DNA of 64,000 nucleotides from Crossiella equi (GCF_017876755.1 NZ_JAGIOO010000001.1:372001-436000); one strand, 5' to 3'. Positions 7,292-16,240 are shown, counted from the stretch's first letter. The notes: generated by a model from the letters alone, not told the origin. Numbers and translations: made by a program.

Positions 7292-9915
7292 TGCCCCGCG
7301 ACGTCGGTGCCCTGCTGCGCCGGGCGGCCCGCGAGCACCCCGGCCACGGCCTGTACTTCGCCGACTCGGACACCACTCTGAACTACCCGGAACTGCTGGC
7401 CTCGGCACTGCGCCTGCACGCGGGCCTGTACGCCCGGGGTGCCCGGCCCGGCCGGGTGGCGGCGCTGGCGGTCGACCGGCCCGAGGACTTCCTGCCCGTG
7501 CTGTGGGCCTGCCTGCTCGGCGGGCTGACCGTGTGCCCGCTGCCCCCGGGTGCGGATGTCACCCGGCTGCGCGCCGTGCTGGACGAGCCGCTGCTGGTCA
7601 CCGACGGCTCCCGCCCCGTCCCGGCGGGTGTGGACGCCGTCGAGCTGTCCACTCTGGACGAAGCGCCGGACGCCCCGCTGCCCGAACCGGGCCCGGAGGA
7701 CCTCGCCCTCCTCGTGCTCACCTCCGGCTCCACCGGGACGCCGAAGGCCGTGCGGCTCACCCACGGCAACCTGCTCGCCGCCATGCGCGCCAAGACCGCC
7801 GCGACCGGCGCGCACGCCGGGGACACCACGTTGAACTGGGTCTCCTACGACCACGTGGCCGCGCTCCTGGAATGCCACCTGCTGCCCGTGGCCACCGGCG
7901 CCACCCAGGTGCACGTCCACCCCGACCTCGTGCTCACCGACCCGGTCCAGTTCCTGCGGCTGCTCGACACCCACCGGGTCACCGCGACCTTCACCCCGAA
8001 CTTCCTGCTCGGCCTGCTCACCAGGTCCGCGCTGCCCGAGCGCCTGGACCTGTCCTGCCTGCGACGCATCGTCAGCGGCGGCGAGGCCAACCCGGTGCGC
8101 ACCGGCCTGGCCTTCCTCGACCTGCTCGCCCCGCACGGCCTGGCCCGCACCGCGCTCTGGCCCGCCTTCGGCATGACCGAGACCTGCGCGGGCAGCATCT
8201 ACAACACCGCGTTCCCCACTGCCGACACCGGCGCGGAGTTCGCCTCCGTGGGCCGTCCGGTGCCGGGCTTGGAAGTGCGCATCGGCGAGGACGGGGAGGT
8301 GCAGCTGCGCGGTCCGGTGGTGACCGCCGGGTACCACAACAACCCCGAGGCCACCGCCGCGGCGCACACCCCGGACGGCTGGTTCCGCACCGGCGACCTC
8401 GGCGTCCTGCACGAGGGCAGGCTGACGCTGATCGGGCGCAGCAAGGACAGCATCATCGTCAACGGCGTCAACCACCACAGCCACGACCTGGAGGCCGTGC
8501 TCGCCCAGCTCTCCGGGGTCGACCCGGCCCACGTCGCCGCCTTCCCGGTGCGCGCGCCGGGCGAGGACACCGAACAGCTCGCCATCGCCTTCGCCACCAC
8601 CGTGCCCGACACCGCCGAGGACGAGCTGCACCGCCTGCTGCTGGCCATCCGCGGTGCCGCGGTCACGCACTGGGGCTTCCGGCCGTCCGTGCTGCTGCCC
8701 CTGCCCACCACGGCCTTCGCCAAGACCAGCCTCGGCAAGATCCAGCGCAACCTGTTGCGCCGCCAGGTCGAGACCGGTGTGCACGCCGCCCGCCAGGCGT
8801 GGGTGCGGGCCCTGCTCACCCGCGGGCTCGGCGCGCACACCCCGCCCAAGGGCCCCACCGAGACCGCGGTCGCCGAGATCTTCGCCGAGCTGTTCCCCTC
8901 GACCTCGGCCAGCGCCACCGCGAGCTTCTTCGACCTCGGCGGCACCTCGCTGGACATCCTGCGGCTCAAACGCCTGCTCACCACGCGCCTGGGCGCCGAG
9001 CTGCCGGTGCTCGCGATCCTGCGCTCCCCCACCGTCCGCGAGCTGGCAGGCCTGATCGAACGCCCCGGCAGCGAGGGCGGCTACGACCCGGTCGTGCCCA
9101 TGCAGACCACCGGCCCGCACACCCCGCTGTTCTGCGTGCACCCCGGTGTCGGCGAGGTACTGGTCTTCGTCAACCTGGCCCGCTACCTGGTGCACGAACG
9201 CCCCTTCTACGCCCTGCGCGCCCGGGGTTTCGGCCCCGGCGAGGCACCGTTCGCCAGCTTCGCCGAGATGACCTCCACCTACCTCGCCGCGGTCCGGCGC
9301 GTGCAGCCGCACGGCCCCTACGCCCTGGCCGGGTACTCCTTCGGCGCCGCGGTCGCCTTCGAGCTGGCCAAGCTCCTGGAGGCCGACGGTGAGGAGGTCG
9401 CCTTTCTCGGCAGCTTCAACCTGCCCCCGCACATCCAGCACCGCCTGCGCGAGCTGGACTTCACCGAGACCTCGGTCAACCTGGCCCTGTTCCTCGGCCT
9501 GGTCACCGAGGCACAGGCCGAAGCGCTGCCGGAACGGCTGCGCCCGCTCACCCACGACCGGCAGCTCGCCGAGCTGCTCGACACCGCCCCGGCCCACCGC
9601 CTGACCGAGCTGGACCTGGACCTGCCCCGCTTCCGCGACTGGGCCGAGCTGGCCACCGCGCTCACCGGACTGGGCCGGGACTACACCCCCACCGGCGAGG
9701 TCCGCTCCATGACGGTCCTCTGCGCCGACCCGCTGCGCGGCACCCGTGCCGACTGGGTGGACAAGGAGCTGCGCCGCTGGGACGAGCACACCCGCGAGCC
9801 CAACCGCTACCTCGACGTGCCCGGTGAGCACTACACGCTCATGGGCCCCGACCACGTCGACGCCTTCCAGGCCATCCTGCGTGCCGAACTCGCCAGGGCA
9901 CTGGGCGAGGACTGA
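7291..9915 (+). CDS. NRPS-like A-T-TE enzyme, possible aryl-keto-acid-condensing synthetase
   Basis: 874 aa with three domains and no condensation domain. Adenylation (1-490) carries A3 LTSGSTGTPKA (about 142), A5 FGMTET (about 293), A7 GWFRTGDLG and A10 KTSLGKIQR (about 478). The A8 region reads VNGVNHHSHDLE, unlike amino-acid-activating domains and closer to fatty-acyl-AMP-ligase or aryl-keto-acid types. The carrier domain has FDLGGTSL with Ser553. The type I thioesterase has GYSFG (Ser683) and a late His847 in PGEHYTLMG. A-T-TE enzymes of this plan dimerise aryl-pyruvates to terphenylquinones or furanones (atromentin, polyporic acid, ralfuranone types). Substrate here is inferred. The O-methyltransferase next to it fits such a pathway. 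Confidence 0.85.
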   Translation: MPRDVGALLRRAAREHPGHGLYFADSDTTLNYPELLASALRLHAGLYARGARPGRVAALAVDRPEDFLPVLWACLLGGLTVCPLPPGADVTRLRAVLDEPLLVTDGSRPVPAGVDAVELSTLDEAPDAPLPEPGPEDLALLVLTSGSTGTPKAVRLTHGNLLAAMRAKTAATGAHAGDTTLNWVSYDHVAALLECHLLPVATGATQVHVHPDLVLTDPVQFLRLLDTHRVTATFTPNFLLGLLTRSALPERLDLSCLRRIVSGGEANPVRTGLAFLDLLAPHGLARTALWPAFGMTETCAGSIYNTAFPTADTGAEFASVGRPVPGLEVRIGEDGEVQLRGPVVTAGYHNNPEATAAAHTPDGWFRTGDLGVLHEGRLTLIGRSKDSIIVNGVNHHSHDLEAVLAQLSGVDPAHVAAFPVRAPGEDTEQLAIAFATTVPDTAEDELHRLLLAIRGAAVTHWGFRPSVLLPLPTTAFAKTSLGKIQRNLLRRQVETGVHAARQAWVRALLTRGLGAHTPPKGPTETAVAEIFAELFPSTSASATASFFDLGGTSLDILRLKRLLTTRLGAELPVLAILRSPTVRELAGLIERPGSEGGYDPVVPMQTTGPHTPLFCVHPGVGEVLVFVNLARYLVHERPFYALRARGFGPGEAPFASFAEMTSTYLAAVRRVQPHGPYALAGYSFGAAVAFELAKLLEADGEEVAFLGSFNLPPHIQHRLRELDFTETSVNLALFLGLVTEAQAEALPERLRPLTHDRQLAELLDTAPAHRLTELDLDLPRFRDWAELATALTGLGRDYTPTGEVRSMTVLCADPLRGTRADWVDKELRRWDEHTREPNRYLDVPGEHYTLMGPDHVDAFQAILRAELARALGED

Positions 9916-9930
9916 GACCCGAGGAGCACC

Positions 9931-10944
9931 GTGACCCACCCCAGCGACCTGCCCGTCGACCGCACCGGCATGTTCGGCATGGCCTTGACCTTCCTGTCCT
10001 CGCGCGCGCTGTACGTGGCCGCCGAGCTGGGTCTGGCCGACCACGTCGCCGACGGCCCGCGCACCACCGAGGAGCTGGCCCGGGCCACCGGCACGCACGA
10101 ACCCACGCTGTACCGGCTGCTGCGGCTGCTCGCGGGCGTCGGCGTGTTCACCGAGACCGCGCCCCGCACGTTTGGCACCACACCCCTGGCCAACGCGCTG
10201 CGCACCGACCTGTCCGGCTCGCTGCGGCCGTTCGTGCTGCACACCCTCGGCACCCAGTACCAGGCCTGGGGCGAGCTCGGCCACACCGTGCGCACCGGCC
10301 AGGAGGCCTTCTCCAAGGCCATGGGCATGCCGGTCTGGCAGTACCACGCCGAGCACCCCGAGGTGAACAGCCTGCTGAACCAGGTGATGTCCCGGGAGTC
10401 GGAGGCGATGACCGAGGAGCTGCTCACCGGCCACGACTTCGGGCCCTACCGCACGGTCGCCGACATCGGCGGCGGCCAGGGCGCGCTGCTCACCGGCATC
10501 CTGGCCCGCCACCCCGACAGCCGGGGCATCCTGTTCGACCAGCCGCACGTGGTCTCGCACGAGCTGTTGGACAAGGCCGGGGTGGCCGAGCGGGCCGAGG
10601 TCGTCGGCGGGGACTTCTTCGCCTCGGTCCCGGGCGGCGCGGACCTGTACGTGCTCAAGTGGATCATCCACGACTGGCCGGACGACAAGGCCACCGAGAT
10701 CCTGGCCAACGTGCGCGCCGCGATGGCCCCGGGCGCCACGCTGGCCCTCGTCGAGTACGTCATCCCGCCGGGCAACGAGCCCGCGCACAGCAAGACCCTG
10801 GACCTGGTGATGCTCGTGCTCAACGAGGGCCGCGAACGCACCCGCGAGCAGTTCGAGGCACTGCTCGGCGCGGCGGGCTTCCGCCTGGACCGGGTGACCG
10901 CGATGCCGTCCGGGGTCAGCCTGCTGGAGGCCACCCCGGTCTGA
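9931..10944 (+). CDS. SAM-dependent O-methyltransferase (plant-type OMT family)
   Basis: 337 aa, the usual length for this family. An N-terminal winged-helix dimerisation region precedes the SAM fold, with motif I DIGGGQGALL near residue 176 and the LKWIIHDWPDDKA region typical of small-molecule OMTs (catalytic His in HDW). The GTG at 9931 is preceded by GAGGAG (9921-9926). It lies 15 bp after the A-T-TE gene on the same strand, so it is probably the tailoring methyltransferase of that operon, acting on a phenolic product. Substrate is unknown. Confidence 0.85.
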   Translation: MTHPSDLPVDRTGMFGMALTFLSSRALYVAAELGLADHVADGPRTTEELARATGTHEPTLYRLLRLLAGVGVFTETAPRTFGTTPLANALRTDLSGSLRPFVLHTLGTQYQAWGELGHTVRTGQEAFSKAMGMPVWQYHAEHPEVNSLLNQVMSRESEAMTEELLTGHDFGPYRTVADIGGGQGALLTGILARHPDSRGILFDQPHVVSHELLDKAGVAERAEVVGGDFFASVPGGADLYVLKWIIHDWPDDKATEILANVRAAMAPGATLALVEYVIPPGNEPAHSKTLDLVMLVLNEGRERTREQFEALLGAAGFRLDRVTAMPSGVSLLEATPV

Positions 10945-10945
10945 C

Positions 10946-11509
10946 CTACTCGGGTTCGACCCACCCCGCCGCGGCCAGGACCTCGAAGATCACCGGGCGC
11001 TTGGCCTCGGCGTAGTAGTTGATGTCGCGCCACTCCCGCTGCGCCAGCTGGCGCTTGACCGCCTCGTAGCGCTCACGGTCGGCGTCGCTGGCGCGCAGCC
11101 GGTCGCGGAAGGCGCGGCACCGGGCCAGCTCGACGTGCCCGCGCGCGTACACGTGCAGGTTCACCGGCTCCTCGGGCTCGAACCCGCGCAGGCACCGGTG
11201 CCCGGGCTCGCGCACCCGCGGGTCGTAGCCCATGGCGGTGAGCGCGTCCAGGTAGGCCGCCTCGTCCTCGGGGTCGGCCACGCTGATCATGATGTCCACG
11301 ATGGGCTTGGCGGCCAGCCCCGGTACCGAGGTCGAGCCGATGTGGTCGACCGAGAGCAGCCGGTCCCCCAGCACCTCCCGCAGCTGCGCGGCACGGCGCT
11401 GGTAGCGCTGCGGCCAGGCAGGGTCGTACTCGGCGAGGGTCACCCGGGTGGGTTGCAGGGGCCGGACCAGGACGGCGGCCAGGGCGGCGTCGTCGAGTGG
11501 CTTGGACAT
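10946..11509 (-). CDS. GrpB family protein (nucleotidyltransferase fold)
   Basis: 187-aa GrpB/UPF0157-type protein with the hallmark block SVDHIGSTSVPGLAAKPIVD (about residues 56-75), a nucleotidyltransferase-like signature. VNLHVY and a basic C-terminal helix follow, as in the family. The biochemical role of GrpB proteins is not well defined. ATG at 11509 is preferred because GGAAGG lies 8 nt upstream; a GTG at 11518 directly abuts that site. It is convergent with the methyltransferase gene, the two stops being 1 bp apart. Confidence 0.85.
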   Translation of the reverse strand: MSKPLDDAALAAVLVRPLQPTRVTLAEYDPAWPQRYQRRAAQLREVLGDRLLSVDHIGSTSVPGLAAKPIVDIMISVADPEDEAAYLDALTAMGYDPRVREPGHRCLRGFEPEEPVNLHVYARGHVELARCRAFRDRLRASDADRERYEAVKRQLAQREWRDINYYAEAKRPVIFEVLAAAGWVEPE

Positions 11510-11544
11510 GATGATCACCTTCCAGTGGGCATCAGACCAACGTA

Positions 11545-12297
11545 TCAGGGCCGGAAACTGGCCCGGTACTCCGATGGCGTGCGGCCGGTCAGCTCCTGGA
11601 AGGCGGCGTTGAACGCCGACAGCGAGGTGTAGCCGACCGCGAAGGCGATGCGGGTGACGGGCTCATCGCCCGCGGCCAGCTCCTCGATGGCGCGCAACAG
11701 CCGCAGCCGCCGCAGCACCGCCCGCCAGGTCATGCCGGTCTCCTCGGCGAACCGGCGGGCCAGCGACCGCGGCGCCAGGCCCACCTCGACCGCGACGTCC
11801 TCGAAGCGCACCTGCTCGCCGAGACGTTGTTCGGTCAGCCGCAGGGCCCGGCGCAGCTCCGGGGACCGCCCGGTCGGCACGGCCACCGGGCTCGGCCGTC
11901 CGGCCAGGCGCCAGGTGACCGCGGCCAGTGCCCGGAACAGGGTCTCGGCGTACTCCGACAGCGGCTGCCCGGCCTCGCCCCACTGGCCGCACTCAGCGAC
12001 GAGAGCGCGGGCCAGGGGGTTGAGGTCGAACACGGTCAGCGGCGCGGGCGGCGGCGGGACGAACGCGGTGTCGAACAGCGCCGAGGCGGTGGTGACCGGT
12101 CCGGGCAGACTGACCCGGATCGGCTCGCCCGCCTGGATCAGCGCGGCCCGGGCGGGTGGCAGCACCCAGGCCCGGCCCGCCGCCTCCAGCCGCAGCGCCC
12201 CCTCGGAGGCGCACAGCAGGTAGTGCCGTTCCGTCCGCAGCTCCCGGGGCGGTGCCGCCGGGAACGTACGGACGAAGCTGTGCGCCTGGGACCCCAT
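11545..12297 (-). CDS. AraC-family transcriptional regulator
   Basis: 250 aa. The N-terminal half is a cupin-like ligand-binding region and the C-terminal 100 residues hold two helix-turn-helix units: VRFEDVAVEVGLAPRSLARR and the family tail IAFAVGYTSLSAFNAAFQE followed by GRTPSEYR. The ATG at 12297 overlaps the stop of the ABM gene by one base, so the two form an operon. It may regulate the monooxygenase-like gene or GrpB nearby. Ligand unknown. Confidence 0.9.
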   Translation of the reverse strand: MGSQAHSFVRTFPAAPPRELRTERHYLLCASEGALRLEAAGRAWVLPPARAALIQAGEPIRVSLPGPVTTASALFDTAFVPPPPAPLTVFDLNPLARALVAECGQWGEAGQPLSEYAETLFRALAAVTWRLAGRPSPVAVPTGRSPELRRALRLTEQRLGEQVRFEDVAVEVGLAPRSLARRFAEETGMTWRAVLRRLRLLRAIEELAAGDEPVTRIAFAVGYTSLSAFNAAFQELTGRTPSEYRASFRP

Positions 12298-12599
12298 CAG
12301 CGCACGGTCTCGACCAGCTCGGCGCGGAAGCGCCTGCTGACCGGCGCGCCGAGGGTGACCGGCCGGAGCACCGCGCCGAGGCGGGCGAAGGAGTCCGAGG
12401 CCAGGTAGCCCTGGAAGGACTCCTCCTCCGCCCACTCGTGCACCACGGTGACCCCGCCGTCGTCCTCCCGGGAGGCGTAGACCCGGAAGTCGACGTTGCC
12501 CGGCAGGTCCCGGACGCGGGCGCGCTCGCCGTCCAGCTGGGCGAGGGCGGCGGCGCGGTCGGCGGTGGCGGTGCGGAAGTCGAGGATCGCGATCAACAT
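12297..12599 (-). CDS. Antibiotic biosynthesis monooxygenase (ABM)-fold protein
   Basis: A 100-aa ferredoxin-like ABM-domain protein, normally a dimer acting in aromatic oxygenation, haem degradation or stress response. Visible features are the opening strand MLIAILDF, the conserved VHEWAEEESFQGYLAS segment and the overall length. AGGAGG lies 6 nt before the ATG at 12599. It is the first gene of a two-gene unit with the AraC regulator. The exact reaction cannot be assigned from sequence. Confidence 0.8.
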   Translation of the reverse strand: MLIAILDFRTATADRAAALAQLDGERARVRDLPGNVDFRVYASREDDGGVTVVHEWAEEESFQGYLASDSFARLGAVLRPVTLGAPVSRRFRAELVETVR

Positions 12600-13066
12600 G
12601 GTGGCCTCCTGGGCTCGTCGGAAAACTACCGTGATCTTGTCGCGGCCCCGGACCGGTGCGCCGCCGTCAGTCGGACACGGATGCGCTCCCAGCGGACAAC
12701 ATCGCCCGGCCCAGCCAGTCGACATGATGCCGACCGCCTCGGGCAGCTTCGAGGTGGCGCGGTGTCCGGTGTCCGGCTCGCCGCCCCCTGCACTTCCCCG
12801 GCCTGCCCATGGACGACGTGGTGGAGCGGACCGTGGACGCGCTCCTCACCGGGCACTGCACCTAGTGGGCGCAGCCCACCTCCGCCGCGGCCACCATTTC
12901 GTTCCGTCCCTGTACGGCGCAACAAGCCGGGCGGGCGTTCAGCCACCGATGTCGAGGCCGGTTTTGTCCGTAGTGGATCTTTGAGATTGATTTCACTTGA
13001 CACTGAAGTCACAGATGCTGGCAAATTCTGGGCCCGGCAAAATGTAGCCAGGCTTGAACTGGGGTT
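12600..13066. other. 467-bp region without a supported gene
   Basis: This region is the leader of the ABM-AraC unit and the downstream flank of the mycosin-like gene. No reading frame has convincing protein character. A short rightward stretch at 12788-12865 (PMDDVVERTVDALLTG then a stop) could be the end of a lost gene, but the family is not identifiable. Bases 12960-13075 are clearly more AT-rich than the surroundings. A TTGACA at 12997-13002 has no matching -10 and no gene ahead of it. Confidence 0.5.
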
Positions 13067-14173
13067 TCAGCCCATTCGCCAGCCGCGCGCCTTGCCCCGG
13101 CGCACCGCCGCCGTCGCCACCACGGCGATGCCCGCGGTGAGCACACCGAGCACCGCCAGCGCGCCAGGCAGCTTCTCGTGCTCGCCCGGTCCGGGCGGTC
13201 CGGCCGCGATCGCCACCGTCGGGCGCGGCCGCTCCCCCGTCGACGCGCCGACCACCGGGGCCCGCACGTTCTTCGGCAGCTCCGCGGTCACGGCGGCGTA
13301 GGGGTCCACGATGCCCCAGCCCACCGCCGCACTGTGCCCGCCGCTGCCGCCGCTGGCCGTGACCAGCAGCCGGGTGCGCACCTGTTCGGCGGTCAGCTCC
13401 GGCCGGTACCCGCGCACCAGCGCCGCCGCGGCCGCCACGTAGGCCGCGCCGAACAGCGAGCTGGACACGCCCCAGCGGTGGCCCGCGCCGCCCGCCGAGG
13501 TCGACACCAGGTCGGTGCCCGGGCCCGCGAGCGAGAGGTGGTCGCCCGCCTCGGCGGAGACCGCGCCGCCGTGCGCGTCCACCGCGCCGACCGCGAGCAC
13601 CCCGGGCAGCGCACCCGGGTAGGTCTTCGTGCCCGGCTTGTCCCCCGCCGCCGAGGCCACCAGCACCACGTCGTTGGCCTGGGCGTTGCGCACCGCCGAG
13701 ACCAGCGCACCGCTGCTGCCCAGGGCCGGGGCCAGCACCGCCACCACCGTGGCACCGCCGTCGACCGCGCGGTTGATCGCCGCGGCCAGCGCGTCGGGGT
13801 CGGAGCCGGTCATCCGCACGGCCAGGATCTGCGCCCCCGGCGCGATGCCGGTGAACGTGGTGTCCCGGTCCGGCTGCGCGGCGATCAGGCCCGCCGCGAA
13901 CGTGCCGCGCCCGTCGCAGTCCGCGCCCGCGTCCCGCACCCGGCCCGCGAGCTGGCCGTCCGCCTCGACCCCGGGCGCGACCACGGCCACGCGCTGGCCC
14001 GCGCCGTCGGTCAGCGGCCACACCCGCTCCGCGCCGACCAGCCGCTGCGCCCAGCTCACCGGACCGCCGTAGGTGCCCTGCGGGCTCGCGCACTGCTGTG
14101 CCTGCGCCACCGGTGCCGCGAGCAGGGCGCAGAGCGCGCACACGGTGACCAGTGCCCGGCGTTTGCCCGCCAC
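13067..14173 (-). CDS. Mycosin-like subtilase, catalytically degenerate (pseudo-protease)
   Basis: 368 aa with the mycosin plan: signal peptide (1-25, ending in AQA), subtilase fold, then a C-terminal membrane helix (LPGALAVLGVLTAGIAVVA) and basic tail. Mycosins cap and stabilise the type VII channel and process substrates outside the membrane. The three catalytic positions appear lost: VVAPG has Ala66 where DTG carries Asp, DGRGT has Arg89 where DGHGT carries His, and SSLFGAAY has Leu240 where GTSFATPY carries Ser. The oxyanion Asn region reads AAGD (Asp178). A purely structural role is inferred. GTG start overlaps the regulator stop by one base. Length is a little short for the family. Confidence 0.85.
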   Translation of the reverse strand: MAGKRRALVTVCALCALLAAPVAQAQQCASPQGTYGGPVSWAQRLVGAERVWPLTDGAGQRVAVVAPGVEADGQLAGRVRDAGADCDGRGTFAAGLIAAQPDRDTTFTGIAPGAQILAVRMTGSDPDALAAAINRAVDGGATVVAVLAPALGSSGALVSAVRNAQANDVVLVASAAGDKPGTKTYPGALPGVLAVGAVDAHGGAVSAEAGDHLSLAGPGTDLVSTSAGGAGHRWGVSSSLFGAAYVAAAAALVRGYRPELTAEQVRTRLLVTASGGSGGHSAAVGWGIVDPYAAVTAELPKNVRAPVVGASTGERPRPTVAIAAGPPGPGEHEKLPGALAVLGVLTAGIAVVATAAVRRGKARGWRMG

Positions 14174-14835
14174 TAGACCCGGCCCGCCCAGTCCGTGGGC
14201 GTGCTGTGCGCCAGGCCCTCCTCGATGGCGTAGCGGGTGAGCTCCGGGCGGCGGCGGCAGCCCGTCTTGTCCCGGATGCGGTCCAGGTAGGACCGGACCG
14301 TGCGCACGCTGATGCCCATCACCTCGGCGATGTCCTGGTCCCGCTCCCCCGCCGCCAGCAGGGCCAGCACCTGGCGCTCGCGCACGGACAGCTCGATCAC
14401 CGGGCCGTTGTTGCGGTCGCGGGAGGCGTTGAGCACGAAGGAGGCCAGCGTGGGCGAGACGTAGCTGTTGCCCGCCGCGATCTCCCGGACCGCGCGCAGG
14501 ATCTCGTCGCCGTCGCTGTCCTTGGACAGGTAGCCGCGGGCCCCGGCCGCGATCGCGCCCAGCACCTCCGACTGCCCGGCGTGCGCGGAGACCACCAGCA
14601 CGCGGTGGCCCATCGCCACGACCTCCATGACCGCCGCCGCGTCCTTGACCCCGGGCAGCTTCAGGTCGAGCACCACCACCGAACCGGGCCCGGTGCGGCG
14701 GGCGGCGAACTGCGCCACCGACTCCGCGATCCCGTCGACCTCGATGTCCGGGGCGTCCGCGAGGACCCTGGCCACCGCGGCGCGGTAGAGCGGGTGGTCC
14801 TCCACCACACCGACCCTGATGCGTTCCGCGTTCAC
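14173..14835 (-). CDS. NarL/LuxR-type response regulator inside the ESX operon
   Basis: 220 aa. The receiver domain has the acidic pair Glu12/Asp13, phospho-acceptor Asp57 in VVVLDLKLPG and the lysine in LSKDS (about 109). A C-terminal LuxR-type HTH (LSVRERQVLALLAAGERDQD, about 148-167) is intact. No histidine kinase is adjacent. It sits between eccB (4-nt GTGA overlap at its start) and the mycosin-like gene (1-nt overlap), so it is co-translated with secretion components and could regulate them. AGGAGGT precedes the GTG. Confidence 0.9.
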   Translation of the reverse strand: MNAERIRVGVVEDHPLYRAAVARVLADAPDIEVDGIAESVAQFAARRTGPGSVVVLDLKLPGVKDAAAVMEVVAMGHRVLVVSAHAGQSEVLGAIAAGARGYLSKDSDGDEILRAVREIAAGNSYVSPTLASFVLNASRDRNNGPVIELSVRERQVLALLAAGERDQDIAEVMGISVRTVRSYLDRIRDKTGCRRRPELTRYAIEEGLAHSTPTDWAGRV

Positions 14836-16205
14836 CGCGCCACCTCCTGCGCTCGGGCCTTGTCCAGCACCGGGCCCGTCCGGAACAACGCCAGCACGCT
14901 CGCGGGCACCGGCGAGCGCGTCACCGCACCGTAGCCCAGCGCCTGCACCGCCTCCGCGCCCGCCACCGGGAACTTCAGCCCGGCGTCGGTGACCAGGTAC
15001 ACCGCCCCGCTCGGCGCGCCGGGCGCGGGCTGCTCGGCGACCAGCGCGCCCGCCCCGCCCGGTACCAGCGCGGCGTCCGCGGTGCGGCCGTCACCGTCCA
15101 CACTGGACGGGTTGGGCACCTCGGCGCCATAGGAAATCCGCGCACCCGTTGACGCGAAGTCGCTCGCGCACACCGTGCGCGGCAGCCCGCCGGTGGACAC
15201 CGGCTCGGGGCGCCTGCGCGGGTAGCCGACCGGGGTCGGGTCGGTGGTGGCCTCCGCGCGGGCGACCTCGGCCAGGTCCGCGGCGGGCACCTCCAGCACG
15301 CGGGCGCCGCGGTTGGCGGCCAGGGTCAGCAGCGCCTCGGTCTCGGTGACCGGGGCCACGCCGTTGGCGCGAACCACGTAGAAGCCGTCGGCCACGCCCT
15401 CGGCGCGCACCACCTGGCCCGCGCGGGTGTCCTGGCCGCCGACGCGCGGTCCGGGCTGGCCGGTACCGCGGGTGGTGAGCACGGACAGGTCTCGGCCCGC
15501 GGGCACGGTGTTGAGCCAGGTGCGCGCGACCGGCAGCGCGGCGACCGCCTCGTACCCGAGCGCGGCGGCGGCCCGGTCGTCGGTGACCTTGTAGCGGTGG
15601 CCGTCGGTGACCAGGAAGCGCTCGCCGCTGGCCAGGCGCACCAGGAGTCCTTGTCCGGCACCGAGTTCACGTCCGCCGGGCGACCGTCCCACCGAGACGG
15701 TGGAGCCGGGCTCGGCGCTGGCGGGCAGGTCGGCCGAACCGCGCGAGCAGGTGCTCCACGGGCCACCGAGCAGCTTGGCGTGCTCCGGCAGCGAGTCGGG
15801 CGCGCCCGGGATGCCGACCGTGGCACCGCGGTCCAAACCCGCGAGCGTCTTGGCGGGCACGGTCACGGTGCGGTTGCCCTCGCCCCCGGCGAGCAGGCGG
15901 GCGGAGGCGTAGTTGAGCACCGGGTGCAGCACATCGCCCTCGCCGAGCACGAACCGCGCGCCGGTCTCCTTCTCCACGATGACCTGGCCGCCCTGCCGCC
16001 AGTCGGCCGCGCGGGCGGGGACCAGCACGCCGATGATGCCGAACACGGCGGTGACCAGCAGCGCCACCGCGACCCCGAGCACGGTGCCCAGCACCAGCCG
16101 TCTGCTCGGCGGGACCGGGTGGTTGCCATCACCGGCCACCAGTGCGGAGACGAGTCTCCTGCGCAGGAACTGGTAGGCCTGCACCTGGTCCTTCTGCGTC
16201 CACAC
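14832..16205 (-). CDS. eccB: Type VII secretion core protein EccB
   Basis: 457 aa. EccB is a core membrane component of the ESX channel with a short cytoplasmic N-terminus, one transmembrane helix and a large periplasmic or external domain. The start MWTQKDQVQAYQFLRRRLVS is the family signature, so the GTG at 16205 was chosen; GAGGGGG lies about 8 nt upstream. A single helix (about residues 40-65, LVLGTVLGVAVALLVTAVFG) follows, then a beta-rich repeat domain. It leads the eccB-regulator-mycosin operon, divergent from eccE. Confidence 0.95.
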   Translation of the reverse strand: MWTQKDQVQAYQFLRRRLVSALVAGDGNHPVPPSRRLVLGTVLGVAVALLVTAVFGIIGVLVPARAADWRQGGQVIVEKETGARFVLGEGDVLHPVLNYASARLLAGGEGNRTVTVPAKTLAGLDRGATVGIPGAPDSLPEHAKLLGGPWSTCSRGSADLPASAEPGSTVSVGRSPGGRELGAGQGLLVRLASGERFLVTDGHRYKVTDDRAAAALGYEAVAALPVARTWLNTVPAGRDLSVLTTRGTGQPGPRVGGQDTRAGQVVRAEGVADGFYVVRANGVAPVTETEALLTLAANRGARVLEVPAADLAEVARAEATTDPTPVGYPRRRPEPVSTGGLPRTVCASDFASTGARISYGAEVPNPSSVDGDGRTADAALVPGGAGALVAEQPAPGAPSGAVYLVTDAGLKFPVAGAEAVQALGYGAVTRSPVPASVLALFRTGPVLDKARAQEVAR

Positions 16206-16240
16206 CCCTGGGGCCCCCTCGCCACTTCCGCTGGACGGCA

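Noticed and set aside
6946-10788. A 1280-codon open frame on the minus strand opposite the A-T-TE and methyltransferase genes.
   Set aside because: It is low-complexity, rich in G/A/R/Q/V, and mirrors the codon bias of the real genes on the other strand; no domain is recognisable.
10950-10965. GGGTTCGACCC resembling a tRNA T-arm.
   Set aside because: No acceptor, D or anticodon arm around it; it lies at the convergent ends of two coding genes.
12788-12865. Short rightward stretch ending in a stop that looks like a protein tail.
   Set aside because: Too short to place in a family; noted only as a possible remnant.
12997-13020. TTGACA promoter-like sequence in an AT-rich patch.
   Set aside because: No -10 at the right distance and no rightward gene downstream.
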